Made by a program: the position numbers and the translations under genes
From: an uncultured Enterobacteriaceae bacterium
Lineage (GTDB): Bacteria; Pseudomonadota; Gammaproteobacteria; Enterobacterales; Enterobacteriaceae
Reading direction: 5' to 3'
Length of the DNA: 64,000 nt
Assembly (NCBI GenBank): GCA_936920625.1
Contig: CAKZHC010000016.1
Span: 105,317 to 169,316 of the forward strand
Notes under the pieces: model-generated
Seen by the model: the letters and a program-made list of their open reading frames with translations, nothing else
Databases searched by the model: none
Told to the model about the DNA's origin: nothing
Part shown: piece after piece, positions 1 to 7,866 of the stretch
Layout of the letters: every line of letters starts with the position of its first letter
How positions within the stretch are numbered: position 1 is the first letter of the stretch

Positions 1-93
1 TTCACCTTTGCTAAAGGGTGGATAGCGACACTGGCCAGTCAGCAAGGGTAAGCTAAGCCGGATGTTATCAGTCACTACTGCCAGGCCAGGTAC

Positions 94-471
94 CTAATGG
101 ATACAGGTTTTGACGGCCAGCCGAAAAACAGGAATATCAACCTGAAAGTGTGCACCTGTCATATCAGCCATAATATAGTAACCCTGCATTGTGCCAATTG
201 GCGTTTCCAGCACGACGCCGCTGCTATACTGGAATTCACTCCCGGAATCAATACATGGCTGTTCGCCAACGACCCCTTCACCGTGAATCTTTGTATGATG
301 GTTGTTACCATTGGTTACTTCCCAGTAACGCTCTAATAATTGCACCGGGCCGTGTCCCAGATTACGAATAGTAATGGTGTAGCAAAAAACATATCGCTGT
401 TCGTCAGGCAATGATTGCTCTGCCACATAAACACTTTTTACCTGAATGCAAACACGATGAAGATCATTCAT
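94..471 (-). CDS. apaG: ApaG family protein (DUF525)
   Basis: Small all-beta ApaG-domain protein of 125 residues, the usual family length. The family glycine-rich stretch GEGVVGEQP lies at about residues 64-72 and GTMQGYY at about 93-99. The biochemical role of ApaG is not settled; homologues bind nucleotides and the same fold occurs in some F-box proteins. The start codon overlaps the end of rsmA by 8 bases, so it is translationally coupled to rsmA as in E. coli. In E. coli apaH follows immediately; no apaH start is visible in the 93 bases between this stop and the window edge. Identity is confident; function is only that of the family. Confidence 0.95.
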   Translation of the reverse strand: MNDLHRVCIQVKSVYVAEQSLPDEQRYVFCYTITIRNLGHGPVQLLERYWEVTNGNNHHTKIHGEGVVGEQPCIDSGSEFQYSSGVVLETPIGTMQGYYIMADMTGAHFQVDIPVFRLAVKTCIH

Positions 472-1294
472 TCAATCGCCCTCTTACTGTAGGGTGGGTG
501 CTCAGCCAGTCCGCCAGCAGACAGTATTGTGCAACGTTGAGGTTTTCCGCACGTAGTGTTACGTCAATATTTAGTGCTTCCAGTATGTCGGCTGTAAAAA
601 GTTTATGCAGTGAGTTACGCACCGTTTTGCGGCGTTGTCCGAAGGCTTCACTGGTGATACGGCTGAGCAGGCGCACATCCTTGACGCAATAGGGAGGGCA
701 GGCGTGAGGCACCAGACGCACCACAGCTGAGTCCACTTTAGGTGGTGGCGTGAATGCGTCAGGGGGAACATCCAGCACAGGTATTATCTGACAGTAGTAC
801 TGCGCCATCACACTAAGTCGTCCGTATGCCTTAGTGCCCGGACCGGCTACCAGACGGTTGACTACCTCTTTCTGTAGCATGAAGTACATGTCTTTGATAG
901 CTGAAGCATGGCTGAAAAGGTGAAATATTAATGGTGTTGAGATATTGTAGGGCAGGTTACCAAATACCCGCAGTGCCTGACCTTTTTCTTCTGCCAGAGC
1001 AGAGAAATCAAAAGTCATTACATCCTGGGAAAACAGCGTCAGCTTAGGCCCCATGGCAGGGTCTGCTTTTAATCGTGTGGCCAGGTCACGATCAAGTTCA
1101 ATGACTGTCATGGCATCAACCTGTTGGGCGACGGGCCTGGTCAGTGCGCCGAGGCCGGGGCCGATTTCTACCAGTGCCTCGTCTTTTCCCGGATGGATAG
1201 CCGCTACAATCCTATCGATAATATAACTATCGTTAAGGAAGTTTTGCCCGAAGCGTTTACGGGCAAAATGGCCCTGATATACGCGATTATTCAT
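464..1294 (-). CDS. rsmA: 16S rRNA dimethyladenosine transferase RsmA (KsgA)
   Basis: Dimethylates the two adjacent adenines of helix 45 in 16S rRNA during late 30S assembly, using S-adenosylmethionine. The protein is 276 residues (E. coli 273). GQNFL is at residues 16-20, the SAM-binding EIGPG at 43-47 and the catalytic NLPY motif at 113-116, all intact. It overlaps pdxA upstream by 8 bases and apaG downstream by 8 bases, so it sits in the lptD-surA-pdxA-rsmA-apaG operon typical of Enterobacterales. No sign of decay. Confidence 0.97.
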   Translation of the reverse strand: MNNRVYQGHFARKRFGQNFLNDSYIIDRIVAAIHPGKDEALVEIGPGLGALTRPVAQQVDAMTVIELDRDLATRLKADPAMGPKLTLFSQDVMTFDFSALAEEKGQALRVFGNLPYNISTPLIFHLFSHASAIKDMYFMLQKEVVNRLVAGPGTKAYGRLSVMAQYYCQIIPVLDVPPDAFTPPPKVDSAVVRLVPHACPPYCVKDVRLLSRITSEAFGQRRKTVRNSLHKLFTADILEALNIDVTLRAENLNVAQYCLLADWLSTHPTVRGRLNE

Positions 1295-2279
1295 GGCTGG
1301 ATTTTATCATATCAATGGCAAAATTAAGCGCCGTTATGAAACTTTCCGCTGATGCCTCACCCTTGCCTGCCAGTTCAAGGGCGGTACCATGATCCACAGA
1401 GGTGCGGATAAACGGCAGGCCGAGCGTGATGTTAACAGCATGACCAAAACCCTGATATTTTAACACAGGCAACCCTTGATCGTGATACATGGCCAGCACG
1501 GCATCGGCCTGTTGCAGATATTTAGGCTGAAATAGTGTATCAGCAGGCAGCGGTCCGGTAAGGTGAATTCCCTGTTCTCGCAGTACATTGATAGCCGGGA
1601 TTAAAGTATCAATTTCTTCACGCCCCAAATGTCCTCCCTCGCCAGCGTGAGGGTTGAGGCCGCAGACCAGAATATGGGGCTCAGCGATGCCAAACTGCTG
1701 ACAAAGGCTGCGATGTAAAACACCAGTCACTTCACGCAGGAGCTCCTGGGTAATCGCAGCGGAAACATTTTTGAGTGGCAGATGGGTAGTGGCCAAAGCT
1801 ACACGCAGTTTATTCGTTGCCAGCATCATCACCACCTGCTTACATCCTGCACGTTCAGCAAAGTATTCAGTATGTCCGCTGAAAGCGATACCCGCATCAT
1901 TAATGATGCCTTTATGGACAGGCCCGGTTACCAGTGCGGCAAACTCGCCATTAAGACAGCCATCACATGCACGGGCCAAAGTCTCCAGCACGTAGTGACT
2001 ATTATCCACAGAGAGTTCGCCGGCTGTAACAGGGCTGGCTGTATCAATTGGCAGTACTGTCAGCGCCTTACCGCCGCAAGGGCTGGCGATGTTTCCGGGC
2101 TGATATTCACGTAATCTGACAGAAAGCCCTAACTGCCGTGCTCTCTGGTATAACAGCGTGGGGCTTGCACATACAACCAGTTCGACAGGCCAGGGTTGTT
2201 GTGCCAGTTTTAATACCAAATCTGGCCCACAACCGGCAGGTTCTCCGGGCGTGATGACGACACGAGGGTTATTCATCAT
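1287..2279 (-). CDS. pdxA: 4-hydroxythreonine-4-phosphate dehydrogenase
   Basis: NAD-dependent oxidation of 4-phosphohydroxy-L-threonine in the DXP-dependent pyridoxal phosphate pathway. I chose the ATG at 2279, which overlaps the surA stop as ATGA. This gives 330 residues, and the three metal-binding histidines then fall at 166, 211 and 266, exactly the E. coli numbers; substrate-site H136-T137 is also present. The reading frame stays open upstream to 2330, but that extension lies inside surA and is not part of the family. A second in-frame ATG follows directly. The downstream end overlaps rsmA by 8 bases. Confidence 0.95.
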   Translation of the reverse strand: MMNNPRVVITPGEPAGCGPDLVLKLAQQPWPVELVVCASPTLLYQRARQLGLSVRLREYQPGNIASPCGGKALTVLPIDTASPVTAGELSVDNSHYVLETLARACDGCLNGEFAALVTGPVHKGIINDAGIAFSGHTEYFAERAGCKQVVMMLATNKLRVALATTHLPLKNVSAAITQELLREVTGVLHRSLCQQFGIAEPHILVCGLNPHAGEGGHLGREEIDTLIPAINVLREQGIHLTGPLPADTLFQPKYLQQADAVLAMYHDQGLPVLKYQGFGHAVNITLGLPFIRTSVDHGTALELAGKGEASAESFITALNFAIDMIKSSHE

Positions 2280-3565
2280 TCTGATTTGATGATTTTCACA
2301 TAAGTACTGGCCCGCTGCTCCTGCATCCATGTTTGTGCTTCTTCGGCAAATTTACGGTTAAAAAGCAGACGCCATGCACGTTCTTTCTGGACACTGTCGG
2401 TTTTATCCACCCGACGGGTATCCAGCAGCTCAATTAAATGCCATCCACTGGATGAGTGGACAGGGGCGCTGATTTGGCCTTTTTTTAGTTTTAGCAGAGC
2501 ATCATGAAAGGCGGGATCGAACATTTCTGGAGAATTCCATCCCATATCGCCTCCCTGGTTGGCAGAACCGGGGTCTTGTGAAAACGCTTTAGCAGCAGAA
2601 GCAAAATCGGTTTTACCACTGCGGATTTCAGTGGCGATCTGTTGCAGACGGCTGCGAGCCTGGCTATCGGTCATAATCGGTGAGGGTCTGAGTAAAATAT
2701 GACGAGCATGCGTCTCTGTGATTGAGACGTTTTTATTATCCCCACGAATATCGTTAATTTTTAAAATATGAAAACCGACGCCTGATCGGATTGGGCCGAT
2801 AATGTCTCCGCGTTTGGCGCTGGCCAGTGACTGCGCAAACAGTGAGGGCAATTCTTCAACACTCCCCCAGCCCATGGCACCCCCTTTGAGAGCGTTCTGA
2901 TCTGCTGACCAGGTGATGGCCAGCTTTGCAAAATCTGCCCCATTTTTGGCCTCGCTTATCAGGCGGTAGGCTAGTTTTTCCTGCTTATCCACCTGCTGCT
3001 GTGTTGGGTTCTCTGGTAACGGTAGCAGGATCTGGCTGAGATTAAATGTGGTATTGGTTGTATGCTGAATCGCCATCTGTGCTGCCAGAGTATCAACCTC
3101 CTGAGGCAGAATAGTGATGCGATGCCTGACTTCGTTATTACGAATTTCAGCCATGGCCATCTCTTTGCGGGTCTGAGCACGCCAGATGTTATAGTCTATA
3201 CCCTCATGAGCCAGCTGGCTGCGGAGTTGTACGAGGTTCATGTGGTTGCGTGCAGCAATACCTTTGATGGCTTTATCAACCTGTTCATCGGTAATCTGAA
3301 TACCTGCTCTGGCAGCCAGTTGTAGCAAAATCTCATCCATGATTAGTTTTTCGACAATCTGATGGTGCAGCGTCCTGTCATCGGGAAGCTGCTGGCCTGC
3401 CTGATGTGCCTGAGTTTTTATCGATTGCATCATACGCTCGATGTCACTTTCCAGCACTACACCGTTACCCACAATGACGGCTACTCTGTCTATAGCCTGT
3501 GGGGTAGCAACAACACTGTTAGCGACAAGAGCCAGGCCTGTTAACAGCAGTCTCCAGTTTTTCAT
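2276..3565 (-). CDS. surA: Periplasmic chaperone and peptidyl-prolyl isomerase SurA
   Basis: Escorts unfolded outer-membrane proteins across the periplasm to the BAM complex. The 429 residues (E. coli 428) begin with a Sec signal peptide ending near residue 20 (VVA before TPQAIDRV). An N-terminal chaperone domain is followed by two parvulin domains, roughly residues 172-275 and 283-384, with family segments such as GAMGWGSVEELP and GGDMGWNSPEMF. It lies 54 bases after lptD, itself a SurA client, and overlaps pdxA by 4 bases. Looks fully functional. Confidence 0.96.
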   Translation of the reverse strand: MKNWRLLLTGLALVANSVVATPQAIDRVAVIVGNGVVLESDIERMMQSIKTQAHQAGQQLPDDRTLHHQIVEKLIMDEILLQLAARAGIQITDEQVDKAIKGIAARNHMNLVQLRSQLAHEGIDYNIWRAQTRKEMAMAEIRNNEVRHRITILPQEVDTLAAQMAIQHTTNTTFNLSQILLPLPENPTQQQVDKQEKLAYRLISEAKNGADFAKLAITWSADQNALKGGAMGWGSVEELPSLFAQSLASAKRGDIIGPIRSGVGFHILKINDIRGDNKNVSITETHARHILLRPSPIMTDSQARSRLQQIATEIRSGKTDFASAAKAFSQDPGSANQGGDMGWNSPEMFDPAFHDALLKLKKGQISAPVHSSSGWHLIELLDTRRVDKTDSVQKERAWRLLFNRKFAEEAQTWMQEQRASTYVKIIKSE

Positions 3566-3619
3566 ATTTTTTCCATTATTCTATCTGCAGGCAGATGTTA
3601 CTTGTAAAGTCAAAGGAGG

Positions 3620-6058
3620 TTAAAATGAGCGCTGATAAGGCAAAATGCCCTCACGCAACATCCTGTTGGTACCCAGTCCATAATTGGCACTGAGACCGCG
3701 AAGTTCAATGTTGAACCAGATTGCATTGTCATACTTACTTTCATTGCGGGTATAATCCCAGTTAGTAATCTTACGTTCATAACCAAAACGAACAGCATAA
3801 CAGCACGAACTATACTGCATACCTAAGAGCTGATCAGCAGTCTGTCTGGCTTTGGTATCAAAGTACCATGCGCCTACTACTGACCAGGCATCTGATATGG
3901 GCCAGCTCATTGTTGCTCCCATTTGTGATATCCCTTGCTGATATCCCGGCCAGCGAATATTGGGCAGTGTGGCTTTGATATATTTTGGACTGGTGAAACG
4001 ATAGTTTAATTGCACCATGCGATCAGTATCACGACGATACTCCAGCACTGCGTTGCCCTGCGTTATGTCATCCAGCCGGGAGTCGTACTCAATCCCGCCA
4101 CGTGCGGACCAGCTATCGTTAATGCGCCAGTAAGTGTCACCAGCCCAAATTACGCTACCTTTGTCACCATCATCAAGCAGCCTTGTGTTATCGGATACGG
4201 CGGTGTCATTTTGATTATAATAGCTCTTGCTTATTCCATTGTGTGGATGGCTGAATGCGTAAATTTGACCTATGGAAGCGTTAAAACGTTCAACCAGCTC
4301 ATCATCAAAAACGCGAGTAGTAATACCGGTCGTTATCTGATTAGCCGAATTGATGCGGTCCAAACCACCGTAAGCGCGATCGCGAAATAATCCATTGTAG
4401 TCATATTGTAACAACGTTGAATCATACGCCATGATATTGCTCTGATCACGGTAAGGAATGTAGAGATACTGAACGCGGGGCTCTAGCGTTTGGGTATAAC
4501 CTGGTGACCAGTTCATATCACGCGTAAACACCAGTTTACCGTTGGTTTTGAATTCGGGTAAGACCCGGTTGACTGTTGAATCCAGATGATTATCAACGCG
4601 TTGCGGCTGACGATTGTACCAGTCAATATCACCTTGCTGATAATGAGTTACCATCAGCTTAGCCTCGGTGTTGAGGCTTGCCCAGCCGTTGGAAAGTGGC
4701 AAATTTATCATGGGTTCGAAATGCAGACGCGTTGCGGTGGGATAGCGGCTGTTCACGTTAGTGAATTTCACTATCTGCGCATAGATTTGGCTGTCAAACG
4801 GACCGATATCATTGTGATAATAGTTAAAATCGAGCTGGGGTTCGGCACGGTAAACATTAGTCCTTTCGTTAATCGTTTGCTGAAAAATCTGAAACTGCTT
4901 TGAAGATAGCGTGGCATCCCAGTTTGTATCAGCATAACCCAGACTAAAAATCTGTGAGGCATATCCATCTGTGGACGAACCGTAGGCAGAGTTGAGGTCG
5001 GTAAAATAGTTGGGGTCACTGACCCTGGTATAGTTAACACCTAAGCGCCAGTGTTGATTGTAAATACCATTATGTTGCCAGAACCAGGCCCAGCGTTTGT
5101 TTTTGTCAGCATCTCCCTGATACACGCCACTTCTGATGCGATCCCGGTAAACCTTATCAGACCCCATATAGTCAAAATCCATTACCCCTGTGCCAAACAC
5201 GGTCAGATAGCGAAATTCGTTTTGAATCTGCTGGCCACGTTTTTCAATGTAGTGGGGGGTGATAGTTGCATCCACCTGCGGCGCAATGTTCCAGTACCAG
5301 GGCAGCATTAGCTCAAAGCCGCTAACATTGCTGAATTTCATATTAGGTATCAGGAAACCGGACCTGCGGCGATCGCCTACTGGCAATTGCAGATAAGGGC
5401 TGTAGAAGATGGGTACTGAGCCTATTTTAAAGCGTGCGTTCCAGATCTCTGCCACTTGCTTATCGCGATCATGAATGACTTTTGTACCCACCACGCTCCA
5501 GCTATTGTCACCCGGCAGACAACTGGTATATGAGCCATTTTGTAAGATAGTGTAACGGCCATCTTCACGCAACTCCATCTGCTCGCCACTGCCCCGGCCC
5601 TGACGTCCAACCATCTGATAATCACCATTCCAGACATCAATATCTTTGGTATTTAGGTTAGACCACGCTTTTGGGCCGCGCAAAATGACCCGATCATCAT
5701 CGTAGCGCACATTACCTTTTGCATCTACGGTACGACCCGGAGCAGATTCTCCCGCTTTTTGTTGTTGATGAAGTTGCACTTCATCAGCTTGCAGGCGGCT
5801 GTTGCCCTGTAAGATATCGACGTTACCATTAAAAACGGCATAGTCAGAATATTGCCCCTCGGCCCTGTCGGCGTAAATAGTGACGGGAAGACGACGATTA
5901 TCACCTTTATAAAAGGGACGCTTATATACTGGAATACCAAGCATGCATTGTGATTTCAGGTCGACAGCCAGTGCAGACTGGCCTGAGAGTGCTGAACCAA
6001 TCAGTGTGGCAAGGATGGCAGGTAAACGTTTTTTTATACGCGGCATAGAATCGGTCAT
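3620..6058 (-). CDS. lptD: LPS assembly outer-membrane protein LptD
   Basis: Beta-barrel that, with the lipoprotein LptE, inserts lipopolysaccharide into the outer leaflet. About 812 residues from the chosen ATG, longer than E. coli (784). A signal peptide ends near ALA before VDLKSQC. The periplasmic LptA-like domain contains GDYQMVGRQGRG, followed by the barrel. All four cysteines that form the inter-domain disulfides are kept: one in KSQCML, one in SYTSCLPG and the adjacent pair in YSSCCYA. The start is uncertain: a TTG at 6070 and a further ATG at 6046 (MPRIKKR) are alternatives. The gene is divergent from djlA and heads the surA-pdxA-rsmA-apaG operon. Confidence 0.95.
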   Translation of the reverse strand: MTDSMPRIKKRLPAILATLIGSALSGQSALAVDLKSQCMLGIPVYKRPFYKGDNRRLPVTIYADRAEGQYSDYAVFNGNVDILQGNSRLQADEVQLHQQQKAGESAPGRTVDAKGNVRYDDDRVILRGPKAWSNLNTKDIDVWNGDYQMVGRQGRGSGEQMELREDGRYTILQNGSYTSCLPGDNSWSVVGTKVIHDRDKQVAEIWNARFKIGSVPIFYSPYLQLPVGDRRRSGFLIPNMKFSNVSGFELMLPWYWNIAPQVDATITPHYIEKRGQQIQNEFRYLTVFGTGVMDFDYMGSDKVYRDRIRSGVYQGDADKNKRWAWFWQHNGIYNQHWRLGVNYTRVSDPNYFTDLNSAYGSSTDGYASQIFSLGYADTNWDATLSSKQFQIFQQTINERTNVYRAEPQLDFNYYHNDIGPFDSQIYAQIVKFTNVNSRYPTATRLHFEPMINLPLSNGWASLNTEAKLMVTHYQQGDIDWYNRQPQRVDNHLDSTVNRVLPEFKTNGKLVFTRDMNWSPGYTQTLEPRVQYLYIPYRDQSNIMAYDSTLLQYDYNGLFRDRAYGGLDRINSANQITTGITTRVFDDELVERFNASIGQIYAFSHPHNGISKSYYNQNDTAVSDNTRLLDDGDKGSVIWAGDTYWRINDSWSARGGIEYDSRLDDITQGNAVLEYRRDTDRMVQLNYRFTSPKYIKATLPNIRWPGYQQGISQMGATMSWPISDAWSVVGAWYFDTKARQTADQLLGMQYSSCCYAVRFGYERKITNWDYTRNESKYDNAIWFNIELRGLSANYGLGTNRMLREGILPYQRSF

Positions 6059-6212
6059 CACTGGCTTCAAGTCGACAAATGGTGTGAGACTAACGCACTC
6101 GTAAGCGTTGCGCTAGTATAAATCCTCTGGCAACGTTGCCATTAGGCGCTGAGGTAAATGGCGGGTATGATAATGCAATTCTTAGCCGCTTACATGGCAA
6201 ATTGAGGAGAGT

Positions 6213-7028
6213 ATGCGTTATTGGGGGAAAATAATCGGCCTGGTAATTGGCACGATGAGCGGGGGAGGTATTTTTACGATTTTGCTGGGGGTGTTCATTG
6301 GTCATTTAACGGACAAAGCGCTAATGCTCCCTAAAAATCACCGCTACTCTGGCAATCAGAATCGTCAATTGCTGTTTTTTCATACCACGTTTCAGGTGAT
6401 GGGTCATCTTTCTAAATCAAAAGGGCGTGTCACTGATGCCGATATTCAGATGGCGACCCTCCAGATGGACAGAATGAAACTCCATGGTCCGGGTCGTGCT
6501 GCCGCGCAGCAGGCTTTCAGGCAGGGAAAGCAGCGGGATTATCCTTTGCGCCAAAAATTGCGCGAACTGAAGAGCGCCTGTTTTGGCCGTTATGATTTGC
6601 TAAGGGTTTTTCTGGAAATTCAGATCCAGGCCGCTTTTGTTGATGAATATCTCCATCCTAATGAGCAGCGCGTGCTGTATGTCATTGCTGAGGAGTTTGG
6701 CTTTTCACGTCGTCAGTTCGACCATTTTTTGCATACTGCCACCGGCAGGCAAAATTTTAATAATGGCAGGCAGCATAAGGAGGAGGGTTCCCAACAGCGT
6801 GCTTACTCTTCTGCATCGCAATTGCAGGATGCCTGTAGTTTGCTTGGTGTTACGAACACCGATGATAAAACGACGGTCAAGCGGGCTTACCGTAAAATGA
6901 TGAGTGAATATCATCCTGATAAACTGGTGACCAAAGGGCTGCCGCCGCAGATGATGGAACGGGCCAAACAGAAGGCTCAGGAGATTCAGGCGGCATATGA
7001 ACTTATTCGCCGCCAGCGCGGATTTTGA
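6213..7028 (+). CDS. djlA: Membrane-anchored DnaJ-like co-chaperone DjlA
   Basis: Type III inner-membrane J-protein that stimulates DnaK; in E. coli its overproduction induces colanic acid synthesis through the Rcs system. The length is 271 residues, identical to E. coli. One glycine-rich transmembrane segment occupies about residues 7-30, followed by a TerB-like middle region. A C-terminal J domain of about 65 residues has the HPD triad at 234-236 (YHPDKL). A ribosome-binding stretch (GAGGAG) lies 4-9 bases before the ATG. It is divergent from lptD, as in E. coli. Confidence 0.95.
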   Translation: MRYWGKIIGLVIGTMSGGGIFTILLGVFIGHLTDKALMLPKNHRYSGNQNRQLLFFHTTFQVMGHLSKSKGRVTDADIQMATLQMDRMKLHGPGRAAAQQAFRQGKQRDYPLRQKLRELKSACFGRYDLLRVFLEIQIQAAFVDEYLHPNEQRVLYVIAEEFGFSRRQFDHFLHTATGRQNFNNGRQHKEEGSQQRAYSSASQLQDACSLLGVTNTDDKTTVKRAYRKMMSEYHPDKLVTKGLPPQMMERAKQKAQEIQAAYELIRRQRGF

Positions 7029-7119
7029 ACAGCGCGGTTTGCCGGGCATCCTGATTCGGAGTGTGATCATTTTGCGCTGACGGGGTAATCATGATGCTTA
7101 GCAGGCCTCTGTTGCTATT

Positions 7120-7776
7120 TTAGAAATCTGCTGGCTGGTGGAATGTCATTAGCGCGCCTGATTCCGGATGGGTAATGGTCAGGGATTCTGCGTGCAACTG
7201 GAGGCGTGATGTCAAAGTCGCTGCTTCTGGCGGCGCATAGAAACGATCACCTAGGATCGGATGGCCGATTGCCAGCAAATGTACCCGTAACTGGTGGGAG
7301 CGGCCCGTTACCGGTGTCAGCCTGAGTCTTGCACTATTATCGCCGTCGCAACTGAGCCGACGCCATAGTGTTTGTGCTGGCTTACCTTGCTCAAAGCAGA
7401 TTTTCTGCAGGGGCCGGTTTGGCCAGTCACAAATCAATGGCATATTAATAACGCCGTGGGTTTTATCCGGATGACCCCAGACACGGGCCAGGTAGCTTTT
7501 TTGCGGCTCGCGTTCACGAAACTGACGTTTGAGTTCCCGTTCAGCATTTTTAGTCAGGGCCACTATCATCACCCCGCTGGTGTCCATATCCAGCCGGTGC
7601 ACAGAAAAAGCCATGGGAAAATCATTGGTAATGCGTGTCATGACGCTGTCTTTATGAATTTCAAGCCGGCCGGGCACAGATAACAATCCACTGGGCTTAT
7701 TAACTACCAGAATATGGGCGTCCCGGTAGAGGATATCTAGCCAGGGATCCTCAGGCGGCCTGTAGGGTTCCATCAT
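7120..7776 (-). CDS. rluA: Dual-specificity pseudouridine synthase RluA
   Basis: Isomerises U746 in 23S rRNA and U32 in several tRNAs. The catalytic aspartate sits in HRLDMDTSG, and the family segments NKPSGLLSVPGR and GRSHQLRVH are intact. The chosen ATG starts MMEPYRPPEDPW, which lines up with the E. coli N-terminus; a GTG two codons upstream, 10 bases after GGAGG, is an equally good start. The frame stays open to 7860, but those extra 28 residues are not in the family. It lies downstream of rapA on the same strand, as in E. coli. Confidence 0.94.
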   Translation of the reverse strand: MMEPYRPPEDPWLDILYRDAHILVVNKPSGLLSVPGRLEIHKDSVMTRITNDFPMAFSVHRLDMDTSGVMIVALTKNAERELKRQFREREPQKSYLARVWGHPDKTHGVINMPLICDWPNRPLQKICFEQGKPAQTLWRRLSCDGDNSARLRLTPVTGRSHQLRVHLLAIGHPILGDRFYAPPEAATLTSRLQLHAESLTITHPESGALMTFHQPADF

Positions 7777-7866
7777 AACCACGTAATTGCTTCCTCCATC
7801 AGACTGATAATAGCGTGCAGGCGCCAGAGCGGTTTCCGTATTGCTACTGGCTGGCCGCACGCTGAC

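Noticed and set aside
1..75. Minus-strand frame starting GTG at 75 and open to the window edge
   Set aside because: Only 25 codons are visible, with no convincing ribosome-binding site and no recognisable protein. It may be chance.
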